Source: an uncultured Paracoccaceae bacterium (lineage in GTDB: Bacteria > Pseudomonadota > Alphaproteobacteria > Rhodobacterales > Rhodobacteraceae). From it: a stretch of DNA of 64,000 nucleotides. The position numbers were made by a program, and so were the translations under genes. Under the pieces are notes generated by a model. That model searched no databases. It saw only the letters and a program-made list of their open reading frames with translations, and was not told where the DNA came from. Shown here piece after piece: positions 17,320 through 25,938 of the stretch (position 1 is its first letter; each line of letters begins with the position of its first letter). Where the stretch lies: positions 62,001 to 126,000 of the forward strand of contig CANMQJ010000018.1 of assembly GCA_947500005.1 (NCBI GenBank). Reading direction: 5' to 3'.

Positions 17320-18021
17320 TCAGACCATCTGGATCACGGTCTTGTCGATCGACAGCATGTAGCCGCGCCGCGCGATGTTCTTGACCAGCAACTCGCTGAC
17401 CATCTGGTTGCCCAGGGTGTCGCGCAGCCGCTTGATCCGCGTGGCACCGGCCGCCTCCTCGCAATCCGCGGCCGCGCGCCCCGAGATCATCGCCTCGATC
17501 TCGGCCCCCGACAGGACCTCGTCATCCAGCCGCGCCTCGGCCAGCACCGACAGGGTTTCGATCGCCGCCGGGGTCAGCTTGAAATCCATGTTGTTGAGAT
17601 AGACGGTATTCTCTTCCCGGCTGATCAGAAGCGAGGTCACCTGGATGCCCGTCCGCTCGATCTGCGCCATGCGCCGGTTCAGCGCCACCAGCATTACAAG
17701 GAATACCAGCGCCGCCACCAGCATCGCGGCGGCAAAGACCAGCAGAACGAAGATCACCATGCGGTAGCTGGCCAGCGTGTCGGCAAAGGCCGTGCCCGAC
17801 TGCGCCAGGATCTCCAGCAGCTTGATCTCGGCCTGGTTGGTCAGGTCGTTCTCGACAAAGACCCGCTCCACCCGCGCGTTGAAGGCATTGGCGTCGGGCA
17901 ACGTCAGCAGCAGAAAGGTCAGCGCCGTGCCCAGGATCACCACGATCGCGGCGATGCCCAGGCCCACGACGCGGCCCCCCGACCGCCGCGCCTCAGAAAC
18001 GGAGGTAATAGGCTCCTGCAT
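17320..18021 (-). CDS. Membrane protein with C-terminal winged-helix-like domain
   Basis: A 233-residue protein with two hydrophobic segments (about 18-41 and 88-113) enclosing a roughly 45-residue probable periplasmic loop, then a cytoplasmic tail. The tail (about 150-233) resembles an OmpR/PhoB-type winged helix: FKLTPAAIETLSVLAEA, IKRLRDTLGNQMVSELLVKN and the hairpin ending RRGYML. DNA binding is inferred from this resemblance only. If correct, the order is the reverse of ToxR/CadC, whose DNA-binding domain precedes the membrane segment. It overlaps the upstream secreted protein gene by 29 bases. Confidence 0.7.
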   Translation of the reverse strand: MQEPITSVSEARRSGGRVVGLGIAAIVVILGTALTFLLLTLPDANAFNARVERVFVENDLTNQAEIKLLEILAQSGTAFADTLASYRMVIFVLLVFAAAMLVAALVFLVMLVALNRRMAQIERTGIQVTSLLISREENTVYLNNMDFKLTPAAIETLSVLAEARLDDEVLSGAEIEAMISGRAAADCEEAAGATRIKRLRDTLGNQMVSELLVKNIARRGYMLSIDKTVIQMV

Positions 18022-18280
18022 CGGCCTTCCTTTCCTGCAACCCCTCGGGCCCGAAGACCGACAGCACGTTCAGCAGGGTCCAGCCCGCCGCGCTCAACCG
18101 CGCGGCCACTTCGGGCTGGGCCTGTCCGGGCGCGCAGGAGGACACCTGCATCACGCCGTAATGCAGGCGCAGGGGGGCGTCCTGCTTGGCCTTGTAATCG
18201 GCATAGCACTCTGCCGCCGCAAGGGGGGCGGGTGCCGCGAGACAGGCCGCGAGGGCCAGGAGGGAAAGCATCTGTTTCAT
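17993..18280 (-). CDS. Small secreted protein of unknown function
   Basis: A 95-residue protein with a signal peptide (residues 1-23, ending APLAAAEC) and two cysteines (AECYADYKAK and VSSCAPGQ) that could form a disulfide in the periplasm. The ATG at 18280 was chosen because it begins the signal peptide; the frame is open further upstream without supporting features. Its 3' end overlaps the next gene by 29 bases, so they are probably cotranslated. I do not recognise a family. Confidence 0.7.
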   Translation of the reverse strand: MKQMLSLLALAACLAAPAPLAAAECYADYKAKQDAPLRLHYGVMQVSSCAPGQAQPEVAARLSAAGWTLLNVLSVFGPEGLQERKADAGAYYLRF

Positions 18281-18448
18281 GCCGGCCAATCTGCGCCCAT
18301 GCGCGAGGATATTCAATAACCGCAGGGGATTGGCGGCAATGATATCGGATAGCAGGGGGGCGTTATTGCCCGATTTCAGAGCCCGGGCGCAGGGTCGGTG
18401 CATCACCAAGGCGCATCCCGCCTCCCGAATCTTGAAAGGACCCGCATC

Positions 18449-18925
18449 ATGCACCGCAAGTTCATCGCCCTGATCGTTTCAACCGCCATCGCCGTCACCG
18501 GGCTTTCCGCCGCGCCCGCCCGCGCCGCCGATCCGCACGACATTCTGGGCGGGATCGCCGCCCTCGCCATCATCGGCGCCGCAATCAACCATTACGACAA
18601 GAAGCGCGACCGCGAGCGTCAGCGGACTTACCAGCCGCCGGTCACCCGCAACCATCCGCAGTACAATCACGGCGGCCCCCGTCTGCCCGCGCGGCCGCTT
18701 CCCGATCGCGTGGCCCGCTACGATCTGCCCTCGCAATGTCTGCGCCAGTTCGATTCCCTGGGCCGCCGGCCCGTGCTCGGCAGCCGCTGCCTCGAGCGGA
18801 ATTATCGCTGGGCGCACAAGCTGCCGCGTGGTTGCGAGGTGGTCGTGCGCGAGGGTCGGGGAAACCGCCGGGCCTATGACACGCGCTGCCTGCGCCAGCA
18901 GGGCTATCGCGTCTCGCTGAACTGA
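18449..18925 (+). CDS. Secreted basic cysteine-containing protein
   Basis: A 158-residue protein with a signal peptide (about 1-27, ending PARAAD) followed by a short hydrophobic stretch (GGIAALAIIGAAI), then an Arg/Pro-rich linker. Its C-terminal half holds four cysteines (SQCLRQF, SRCLERNYRW, RGCEVVV, TRCLRQQGYRVSLN) that suggest two disulfides in the periplasm. The ATG at 18449 has AAAGGA upstream. It is followed by a good terminator, so it is probably a single-gene transcript. The function is unknown. Confidence 0.75.
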   Translation: MHRKFIALIVSTAIAVTGLSAAPARAADPHDILGGIAALAIIGAAINHYDKKRDRERQRTYQPPVTRNHPQYNHGGPRLPARPLPDRVARYDLPSQCLRQFDSLGRRPVLGSRCLERNYRWAHKLPRGCEVVVREGRGNRRAYDTRCLRQQGYRVSLN

Positions 18926-18968
18926 AACCCGGGTCGAGCAGAGCGGCGCCGCAAAGGCCCGCGGAAAA

Positions 18969-18997
18969 GGGGATGGTCCCGCGCCATCCCCTTTTTT
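18969..18997 (+). terminator. Rho-independent terminator after the secreted protein gene
   Basis: Stem GGGGATGG/CCATCCCC, 7-base loop, then six T residues. It lies between the secreted protein gene and rnhB. Confidence 0.85.
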
Positions 18998-19034
18998 GCT
19001 TGCGCCGGATCGCGATTCACGGTTTCCCAAAGGC

Positions 19035-19679
19035 ATGGAGATCCTCGACATCCAGTGCAGTTTCGACCTCGAAGAGGCCGCCCGCAGCCGCGGCGCGCTG
19101 CGGATCGCGGGCGTGGACGAGGTCGGCCGCGGCCCGCTTGCGGGTCCGGTCGTCGCCGCGGCCGTGGTGCTCGACATCGCCGCGCTGCCGGTGGGCCTGG
19201 ATGATTCAAAGAAGCTCACCGCCCCGCGCCGGGCCGAGTTGGATCTCGAGATCCGCGCCTCGGCGCACGTGGCTGTGGCCCAGGCCAGCGTCGAGGAGAT
19301 CGACCGCCTCAACATCCTGCGCGCCTCGCATCTCGCGATGGAGCGTGCCGTGGCCATGCTCGATCCCGCGCCCGATTACCTGCTGATCGACGGCAACATG
19401 ATTCCCGCCAACCTGGCCTGCGCCTGCGAGGCCGTGGTCAAGGGCGATGCGCGCTCGATGTCGATCGCGGCGGCGTCGATTTGCGCCAAGATATGGCGCG
19501 ATCGCCACATGGTGGATTTGGCGCAACAGCATCCCGGATATGGCTGGGAAACGAACATGGGATATGGGTCGAAAGAACACAGGGACGCGCTTCAAAATCT
19601 CGGTGTCACGCCCCACCATAGACGTTCCTTCAAGCCGGTACACAATATCTTGTATCAAGCGCAAAACGTAACTTGCTGA
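19035..19679 (+). CDS. rnhB: Ribonuclease HII
   Basis: A 214-residue enzyme that nicks RNA in RNA-DNA hybrids and removes ribonucleotides misincorporated in DNA. The signature GVDEVGRGPLAGPVVAAAVV near residues 24-43 contains the catalytic Asp-Glu, DDSKKL follows, and the DGN and AAASICAKIWRD motifs supply the remaining acidic site. The ATG at 19035, with AAAGG upstream, is preferred over a TTG at 18996 that lies inside the terminator. It lies next to ccrM. Confidence 0.95.
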   Translation: MEILDIQCSFDLEEAARSRGALRIAGVDEVGRGPLAGPVVAAAVVLDIAALPVGLDDSKKLTAPRRAELDLEIRASAHVAVAQASVEEIDRLNILRASHLAMERAVAMLDPAPDYLLIDGNMIPANLACACEAVVKGDARSMSIAAASICAKIWRDRHMVDLAQQHPGYGWETNMGYGSKEHRDALQNLGVTPHHRRSFKPVHNILYQAQNVTC

Positions 19680-19700
19680 TTCAAAAAAGAAATTGACCGC

Positions 19701-19716
19701 GAATCCGGTTTGACTC
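19701..19716 (+). promoter_or_regulatory. Two GANTC sites in the ccrM promoter region
   Basis: GAATC (19701-19705) and GACTC (19712-19716) are 11 bases apart in the 94-base gap before ccrM. They match the recognition sequence of the encoded enzyme, suggesting methylation-dependent autoregulation as in Caulobacter. Confidence 0.55.
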
Positions 19717-19773
19717 AATCTGTCCTCAACCAAATGAGCGCATAAGCGCCGTTGAACGAGGCAGACAATAAAA

Positions 19774-20877
19774 ATGACCATTAGCAGGACTGAGAGCGCA
19801 ACCGCGCTCCCGCTGAACACGATTCTGTCCGGAGACTGCATCGAGCAGATGAACAGTCTCCCCGAGGCGTCCGTCGACCTGATCTTCGCCGATCCGCCCT
19901 ACAACCTGCAACTCAGGGGCCAGCTGCACCGACCCGACAACAGCCAGGTCGACGCGGTGGACGATCACTGGGACCAGTTTTCCAGCTTCGCCGCCTATGA
20001 CCAGTTCACGCGCGCATGGCTCAAGGCCGCGCATCGCCTGCTGAAACCCGATGGCGCGATCTGGGTGATCGGCTCTTATCACAACATCTTCCGCGTCGGC
20101 GCGGCGCTTCAGGATGCCGGCTACTGGATCCTCAACGACGTGGTCTGGCGCAAGTCGAACCCGATGCCCAATTTCCGCGGCAAGCGCTTCACCAACGCGC
20201 ATGAGACGATGATCTGGGCCTCCAAGCGCGAAGGCGCGAAATACACCTTCAACTACGAGGCCCTCAAGGCGCTGAACGAGGGTGTGCAGATGCGCAGCGA
20301 CTGGGTCCTGCCGATCTGCACCGGCCATGAACGCCTCAAGGACGAAAACGGCGACAAGGCGCATCCCACGCAAAAGCCCGAATCGCTCCTGCACCGCGTC
20401 CTGCTCGCCTCGACCCATCCGGGCGACGTGGTGCTCGACCCGTTCTTCGGCACCGGCACGACGGGCGCCGTGGCCAAGATGCTGGGCCGCGAGTTCATCG
20501 GGATCGAGCGCGAGGAAAGCTATCGCAAGATCGCCGCGAAACGGATCGCCGATGTGCGCAAGTTCGACCGCGAGGCGCTTCAGGTCACCGCCAGCAAGCG
20601 GGCCGAGCCGCGCATCCCCTTCGGACAGCTCGTCGAACGCGGCCTGCTGCGCCCGGGCGAGGAACTCTACTCCATGAACCAGCGGCACAAGGCCAAGGTC
20701 CGCGCCGACGGCACGCTGGTGGGGCAGAACGTCAAAGGCTCCATCCACCAGGTCGGCGCGCATCTGGAAAACGCGCCCTCCTGCAACGGCTGGACCTACT
20801 GGTGCTTCAAGCGCGACGGCAAGACCGTACCCATCGACGTGCTGCGCCAGCAGATCCGGGCCGAACTGCACGGCTGA
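19774..20877 (+). CDS. ccrM: Cell-cycle regulated adenine methyltransferase CcrM (GANTC)
   Basis: A 367-residue beta-class N6-adenine methyltransferase. The catalytic DPPYNLQL lies near residue 40 and the SAM-binding DPFFGTGTTGAVA near residue 222. The C-terminal ~90 residues (after KRIADV) form the extra CcrM domain, with NGWTYWCFKRDGKTVPID near the end. In alphaproteobacteria CcrM methylates GANTC behind the replication fork and couples transcription to the cell cycle. A strong terminator follows at 20941. Confidence 0.95.
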   Translation: MTISRTESATALPLNTILSGDCIEQMNSLPEASVDLIFADPPYNLQLRGQLHRPDNSQVDAVDDHWDQFSSFAAYDQFTRAWLKAAHRLLKPDGAIWVIGSYHNIFRVGAALQDAGYWILNDVVWRKSNPMPNFRGKRFTNAHETMIWASKREGAKYTFNYEALKALNEGVQMRSDWVLPICTGHERLKDENGDKAHPTQKPESLLHRVLLASTHPGDVVLDPFFGTGTTGAVAKMLGREFIGIEREESYRKIAAKRIADVRKFDREALQVTASKRAEPRIPFGQLVERGLLRPGEELYSMNQRHKAKVRADGTLVGQNVKGSIHQVGAHLENAPSCNGWTYWCFKRDGKTVPIDVLRQQIRAELHG

Positions 20878-20940
20878 TCCACCCCCGAAATTCACGCTTA
20901 CCGCCGGTGCCCGTGGCCTGACACGCGCGCACCACACCTG

Positions 20941-20968
20941 GCCCCGCCGTCACTGGCGGGGCATTTTT
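20941..20968 (+). terminator. Rho-independent terminator after ccrM
   Basis: Stem GCCCCGCC/GGCGGGGC with a 6-base loop, then ATTTTT. Confidence 0.85.
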
Positions 20969-21041
20969 GGTTGGAATGCGCTCTGGCGCAATGGCAGGTT
21001 CACCCCTATCTCGACCGAATGGCTCGACAGGGAGGGACGAC

Positions 21042-22457
21042 ATGGCCGAGGCAACCGCCCCGGCGCCGCGGCGGCGCAGCATCTGGATCACCCAACCCGA
21101 TAATCTCGAAGAGCAGTCCCCCTATGCCCTCGCGGCGCTGGAACGGCACAAGCGCGAGGGGCTGGAACTGGCCCTGCGCGCCCGGCTGATCATGCTGCTG
21201 ATCGTGGCGGCCTTTCTGCCCTTCACCAATCCCGACTGGGACGTGCTCTACTACCACTTCATCCTGTTGCTGCTGATCGGCAACGGTTTTCTCATCCGCC
21301 GCATGGGCCGGGTGGGCCAGTCGCGCCCGGAACTGGCGCTGATCTTTCTCGATCTCTTCGTGATGACGGTGGGCATGGTCATCCCGAATCCCTTCTCGGA
21401 CGACGTGCTGCCCGTGGCGATGCAGTATCGCTATGACAATTTTCCCTATTTCTTCCTGATCCTCGCCGCCGGCACGCTGGCCTATTCCTGGCGCACGGTG
21501 ATCGCCATCGGTACCTGGACCGCCGCGATGTGGACGCTGGGCTGGGCACTCGCCTGGTACCTGTCCACACCGATCCCCGAGCTGAGCGCGCGCGCGGTGG
21601 CAGCCTTCGGCGACTATCCGGCCGTGCTGTCCCTGATGGACCCCAACAGCTTCATGATCCACATGCGCGTGCAGGAGGTCGTGGTCTTCCTTCTCGTCGC
21701 GGTGACGCTCGGCATCTCGGTGCGGAGGTTCAATCGCCTGCTGCTCAGCAACGCCTCGCTGGAGCGCGAGCGCGCGAACCTGTCGCGCTACTTCTCGCCA
21801 AACGTGGTCGAAGAGCTCAGCCAGAACGACGAACCGCTGAAACAGGTGCGCAGCCAGAACATCGCCGTGCTTTTCGTCGACATCGTGGGCTTCACCCGGT
21901 TTTCCGCGGGCCGCGATCCGCGCGACGTGATCGAGGTGCTGCGCGGTTTCCTTGCGCGGATGGAGGCCGAGGTATTCCGTCATGGCGGCACGCTCGACAA
22001 ATACCTGGGCGACGGGCTGATGGCGACCTTCGGCACCCCCACGGCCGGAGAGCGCGACGCCAGCAATGCGCTGTCCTGTGCGCTGGCGATGGCGGGTGTG
22101 ATCGACCGCTGGAACACCGACCGCCGCCGCGCGGGCGAGCCGCCGATCGAGGTGGGCATCGGCCTGCATTACGGCGAGGTCGTGCTGGGCGATATCGGTG
22201 CGAACCGGCTGGAATTCGCGGTGATCGGAGACGCGGTCAACGTGGCCTCGCGGCTCGAGGCGCTGACGCGCGAGCATGATGTCTGCCTGATCATCAGCGA
22301 TACACTGCGCGAGCGCGTCCTGGTCGAGGGCGGCGCGACGCAGGACATGCTGTCGGGATTCGAGCGCTGCGACGATCAGCAGATCCGCGGCGTGGACGAG
22401 CGCATGACGATCTGGTGCGCGGGTCAGCGCGGCAAGGGCGTGCGGCCCTTGTTGTAG
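21042..22457 (+). CDS. Membrane-bound class III adenylate/guanylate cyclase
   Basis: A 471-residue integral membrane cyclase. Several hydrophobic segments lie between about residues 50 and 235 (LIMLLIVAAFLPF, HFILLLLIGNGFLI, FLILAAGTLAYSW, VVVFLLVAVTLGI). A short signalling helix precedes RYFSPNVVEEL. The catalytic domain (about 275-450) shows VLFVDIVGFTRFSAG, KYLGDGLMATFGTP and the transition-state segment VIGDAVNVASRLEAL. The ATG at 21042 has AGGGAGGG upstream. The 3' end overlaps the convergent alkB gene by 34 bases. The stimulus and product nucleotide are not evident. Confidence 0.9.
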   Translation: MAEATAPAPRRRSIWITQPDNLEEQSPYALAALERHKREGLELALRARLIMLLIVAAFLPFTNPDWDVLYYHFILLLLIGNGFLIRRMGRVGQSRPELALIFLDLFVMTVGMVIPNPFSDDVLPVAMQYRYDNFPYFFLILAAGTLAYSWRTVIAIGTWTAAMWTLGWALAWYLSTPIPELSARAVAAFGDYPAVLSLMDPNSFMIHMRVQEVVVFLLVAVTLGISVRRFNRLLLSNASLERERANLSRYFSPNVVEELSQNDEPLKQVRSQNIAVLFVDIVGFTRFSAGRDPRDVIEVLRGFLARMEAEVFRHGGTLDKYLGDGLMATFGTPTAGERDASNALSCALAMAGVIDRWNTDRRRAGEPPIEVGIGLHYGEVVLGDIGANRLEFAVIGDAVNVASRLEALTREHDVCLIISDTLRERVLVEGGATQDMLSGFERCDDQQIRGVDERMTIWCAGQRGKGVRPLL

Positions 22458-23557
22458 GGTTTCCAGTCCTCGATCTCGGGATAGTATTTCCGCCGCCAGG
22501 CCCGCACGCGCGGGTTCATCACCCGACGCCAGAGCGGCGGAATCATCGCCGCAACCGTCATCACCGGATAGCCATAGGGCAGCTGCGGCGCCTCGGCCTC
22601 GTCATGGTTCTGAAGCAACGGAAACCGGCGGTCGGGCTTGTAGTGGTGATCGGAATGGCGCTGCAAATTGATCAGCAGCCAGTTCGACGCCTTGTGCGCC
22701 GCGTTCCAGCTGTGTCGCGGCAGGACATGCTCGTACTTGCCTTCGCCCAGATGCTTTCGCGTCAGCCCGTAATGCTCGACGTAATTCACCAGTTCCAGTT
22801 GCCAGATCGCGACTCCCGCCTGCACCAGGAACAGGCCCACACCGCTCCAGCCGCCAAGGATCAACGCTAGCGCCAGCATCCCCGCCTGCAGCGCCCAGTA
22901 GCGCCAGAACGGGTTGGCCGCGTCATGCCAAGGCTTGCCCTTGCGCGCCAGCATGTCGCGTTCCGCCTTGAAGGCCGAGCGCAGGCTGCCGATCAGCACG
23001 CGGGGATAGAAGCGGTGGAACCCCTCGTTATACCGCGCCGTCACCGGGTCGCGCGGCGTGCCGACATAGCGGTGATGCACCAGCAGGTGCTCTGACCGGA
23101 AATGCGAATACATCACCATCGCCAGCAGCAGATCGCCCAGGCCGCGCTCCAGCCGGTTCTTCTGATGCATCAACTCGTGGCTGTAATTGATCCCGATGGT
23201 CCCGGTGATCACGCCCACGCCAAAGAACAGCCCGATCCGCTCGACCGTATCCAGATGCCCGGCCCGCGTGGCGTACCAGATCAGCCCGAACAGCGTCACG
23301 AACTGCACCGGCACCCAGGCCTGCGTCAGCAGAACATACCAGCGCAGATCGGCCTCGGAGGTGGCGGGGTCCGCATTTTCCAGGTTCAGCCCGGTCAACT
23401 GGTCGAGCACCGCAAAGACCCACCAGGTCGAGAGCGGGATCAGCAACAGCCACCAGCCCCCCTGCATCGCCGTGAACCACACCAGCGGGATCAGCAGGAA
23501 GGAGAGCCAGAAGGGCAGGGCGCTCGTCGCGCGCGAAAGGGTCTGTGCCGCGATCAT
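22424..23557 (-). CDS. alkB: Alkane 1-monooxygenase
   Basis: A 377-residue integral-membrane di-iron hydroxylase that would add a terminal hydroxyl to medium-chain alkanes. All histidine boxes are present: HELMH, HLLVHH and LQRHSDHH, plus the AlkB signature NYVEHYGL. Hydrophobic segments flank them. The ATG at 23557 has CGGAGA upstream. No rubredoxin, rubredoxin reductase or alcohol dehydrogenase is adjacent, so electron partners must be elsewhere. It may form one operon with the overlapping mutY region only by proximity. Confidence 0.9.
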   Translation of the reverse strand: MIAAQTLSRATSALPFWLSFLLIPLVWFTAMQGGWWLLLIPLSTWWVFAVLDQLTGLNLENADPATSEADLRWYVLLTQAWVPVQFVTLFGLIWYATRAGHLDTVERIGLFFGVGVITGTIGINYSHELMHQKNRLERGLGDLLLAMVMYSHFRSEHLLVHHRYVGTPRDPVTARYNEGFHRFYPRVLIGSLRSAFKAERDMLARKGKPWHDAANPFWRYWALQAGMLALALILGGWSGVGLFLVQAGVAIWQLELVNYVEHYGLTRKHLGEGKYEHVLPRHSWNAAHKASNWLLINLQRHSDHHYKPDRRFPLLQNHDEAEAPQLPYGYPVMTVAAMIPPLWRRVMNPRVRAWRRKYYPEIEDWKPYNKGRTPLPR

Positions 23558-23622
23558 CGGGGCGTCTCCGCTGTCGTCGATGGGCCAAATCCTATCGCTT
23601 TGCCGGCCTCTTGCCCATCTGC

Positions 23623-24660
23623 TCAAGCGTCGCGCCACAGGCTGTATGCCTTTCGCATCACGGTCGGCAGCTCGCTGGGCCGGAAGGCGTGCCTGCCCAT
23701 GATCTCATAGCCCTCGGGCGCGGCATCCTCGGGCAGCTCCGCCACGAAAAGCCGCAGGATCAGGTGGAAATGGGTGAACGTGTGGCGCACCTCGCCGGGA
23801 AATTCCCGCCACTCGGCCGCAAAGGGCGGCTCGACCGAGGGCGCATCGGACCAGTCCGACCCGGGCCAGCCCAGCATTCCGCCCAACAATCCCTTGTCCG
23901 GCCGCCGTTCCAGCACCAGCGCGCCATCGGCCCGCCGGGCAAGATAGGCATAGCCATACCGCGTCGGCTTGGGCTTCTTCGGGCTCTTGCGCGGCAACTC
24001 GGCCGCGGTTCCGGCCCGCCGCCCGGCGCAGATCTCCATCACCGGGCAGATCCCGCAGGCCGGCCCGCGCGGCGTGCAGATCGTCGCCCCCAGGTCCATC
24101 ACCGCCTGCGCGTGATCGCCGGGCCGCGCTTCGGGTGTGTGCCGCGCCGCCAGGTCCTTAAGAACTGGCTTTGCCTCGGGCAGGGGCACATGCACGTCAT
24201 GCAGCCGTGCCATGACCCGCTCCACATTGCCGTCCAGAACCGTTTCGGCCCGATCAAAGGCAATGGCCGCGATCGCCGCCGCCGTGTAGGGGCCCACCCC
24301 CGGCAGGGCCAGCAGCCCCTCGTAGGTATCCGGAAACCGCCCCCCATGCTCCTCTGCCACGACACGCGCGCATTTCAGCAGGTTGCGGGCGCGGGCGTAA
24401 TAGCCAAGCCCCGCCCATTCCCCCATCACATCGGCATCGGGCGCGGCGGCCAGCGCCTCGACACTCGGCCAGCGTGCGGTGAAGCGGTGGAAATAGTCGC
24501 GCACCGCCGCCACCGTCGTCTGTTGCAGCATCACCTCGGACAGCCAGACGCGATAGGGGTCGGGCAGCACCCCCGCCGCCCGCGCGGCAGGGCCCACGCG
24601 CCAGGGCATCTCCCGCGCATGTACGTCGTACCACTTGAGCAGCGCGGCACTTACCGCCAT
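23623..24660 (-). CDS. mutY: A/G-specific adenine glycosylase MutY
   Basis: A 345-residue base-excision enzyme that removes adenine opposite 8-oxoguanine. It has the helix-hairpin-helix LLALPGVGPYTAAAIAAIAF with the VLDGNVERV catalytic aspartate segment, and the 4Fe-4S ligands in the C-X6-C-X2-C-X5-C pattern (CTPRGPACGICPVMEIC). A C-terminal NUDIX-like domain reads the oxoguanine (GGMLGWPGSDW). An in-frame TTG at 24678 with AGAGGT just upstream is a strong alternative start. It is divergent from the DUF721 gene. Confidence 0.95.
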   Translation of the reverse strand: MAVSAALLKWYDVHAREMPWRVGPAARAAGVLPDPYRVWLSEVMLQQTTVAAVRDYFHRFTARWPSVEALAAAPDADVMGEWAGLGYYARARNLLKCARVVAEEHGGRFPDTYEGLLALPGVGPYTAAAIAAIAFDRAETVLDGNVERVMARLHDVHVPLPEAKPVLKDLAARHTPEARPGDHAQAVMDLGATICTPRGPACGICPVMEICAGRRAGTAAELPRKSPKKPKPTRYGYAYLARRADGALVLERRPDKGLLGGMLGWPGSDWSDAPSVEPPFAAEWREFPGEVRHTFTHFHLILRLFVAELPEDAAPEGYEIMGRHAFRPSELPTVMRKAYSLWRDA

Positions 24661-24762
24661 ATCGGTCCCGTCACGCAAGATTTACCTCTTGTCCCCTTCG
24701 GTTTCGCTGGCCACCGGCCACTGGCCCCATACAATAGGCGGCAGGGAGCACAAGACCAGACG

Positions 24763-25263
24763 ATGCGCAAATCCTCGACCACTCGCGGCTTCAAGCGAAC
24801 CGCCACGCTGCTCAATGACCAGATCCGCAAGGCGGGCGAAAGCCGTGGCTTCGCCGTCAGCCGCGTGCTGACTCATTGGGCCGAGATCGTGGGCGCGGAC
24901 ATCGCCGCCATCTCGCGTCCCGTGAACGTGGGCTATGGCAAGGGCGGTTTCGGCGCCACGCTCACCGTGCTCACCACCGGGCCGCAAGCGCCCATGCTGG
25001 AAATGCAGAAGGAGCGCATCCGCGAGAAGGTGAACGCCGCCTATGGCTACAACGCCATCAGCCGTGTCCGCATCACCCAGACCGCCCCCACGGGATTCGC
25101 CGAAGGGCAGGCCGCCTTCGCTCACAAGCCGGTCGAGAAACCCGCCCCCGCGCCCGAGGTGCTGGCCGAGGCCAGCCGCGCCGCCGAAGGCGCCGGAGAT
25201 CCCGATCTGCGCGCGGCCCTTGAACGTCTGGGCCGCAACGTTCTATCCAGACAGAAACGCTGA
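24763..25263 (+). CDS. DUF721 protein, DciA-like helicase-loading factor
   Basis: A 166-residue protein. Residues about 15-110 resemble DUF721/DciA: IRKAGESRGFAVSRVLTHWAEIVG, then LTVLTTGPQAPMLEMQKERI and VNAAYGYNAISRVRI. In other bacteria DciA helps load the replicative helicase, and it is the ancestral alternative to DnaC. The C-terminal ~50 residues are Ala/Pro/Glu rich. It is followed 12 bases later by the DsbA-family gene, so cotranscription is likely. Confidence 0.75.
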   Translation: MRKSSTTRGFKRTATLLNDQIRKAGESRGFAVSRVLTHWAEIVGADIAAISRPVNVGYGKGGFGATLTVLTTGPQAPMLEMQKERIREKVNAAYGYNAISRVRITQTAPTGFAEGQAAFAHKPVEKPAPAPEVLAEASRAAEGAGDPDLRAALERLGRNVLSRQKR

Positions 25264-25275
25264 GAAAGGCCAAAC

Positions 25276-25938
25276 ATGACCCGATTTCTGACCGTGACCT
25301 GCACGGCCGTCGCCCTCGCCGCGGGGGCCTTCTGGCTCTCAAGCTCGAATCCGAACCTGCCCAACCCGCTGGTGGGCGCCGCCACCGCGCAGGAGACCGA
25401 GGTCGATACCTCCACCATCACCGAGATGGTGCAGGGCGCCGAGGACGCGCCGGTCACGCTGATCGAATACGCCTCCTTCACCTGCCCGCATTGCGCGAGT
25501 TTCCATGCCGGCCCCTACAAGCAACTCAAGGAAGAGTATATCGACACCGGCAAGGTGAAGTTCATCTTCCGTGAGGTCTATTTCGACCGTTACGGCCTCT
25601 GGGCCTCGATGGTTGCGCGCTGCGCCGGCCCCGAGAAGTTCTTCGGCATGACCGACCTCATCATGAAAGGCCAGCAGACCTGGGCCCGCGCCGGCGGCCC
25701 CGCCGAGATCGTCGAAGAACTGCGCAAGATCGGTCGCCTCGCCGGGCTTGAGAACGACCAGCTCGAGGCCTGCCTGCAGGATGGCGAAAAGGCCCAGACC
25801 CTTGTCGCGTGGTACCAGGAAAACGCCGAAGAGGATGACGTTCAGGCCACGCCCAGTTTCGTCCTCAACGGCGAGCCGGTCGAGAATCAGCCCTATGCCG
25901 ATCTAAAGGCGCTGATCGAGGCGGAGCTGGCCGAGTAA
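25276..25938 (+). CDS. DsbA-family periplasmic thiol oxidoreductase
   Basis: A 220-residue exported thioredoxin-fold protein. A signal sequence or anchor covers about residues 1-38 and the active site FTCPHC is at residues 70-73. The cis-proline loop appears in VQATPSFVLNG near residue 197. The fold has the helical insert of DsbA/DsbG-like proteins. It would form or reshuffle disulfides in the periplasm. Its stop overlaps the ATG of the CoA-transferase gene by one base. Confidence 0.88.
   Translation: MTRFLTVTCTAVALAAGAFWLSSSNPNLPNPLVGAATAQETEVDTSTITEMVQGAEDAPVTLIEYASFTCPHCASFHAGPYKQLKEEYIDTGKVKFIFREVYFDRYGLWASMVARCAGPEKFFGMTDLIMKGQQTWARAGGPAEIVEELRKIGRLAGLENDQLEACLQDGEKAQTLVAWYQENAEEDDVQATPSFVLNGEPVENQPYADLKALIEAELAE

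Noticed and set aside
23545..24762. Extended N terminus of the DUF721 gene through the mutY region
   Set aside because: The frame is open but antisense to mutY; family similarity begins at the ATG at 24763.
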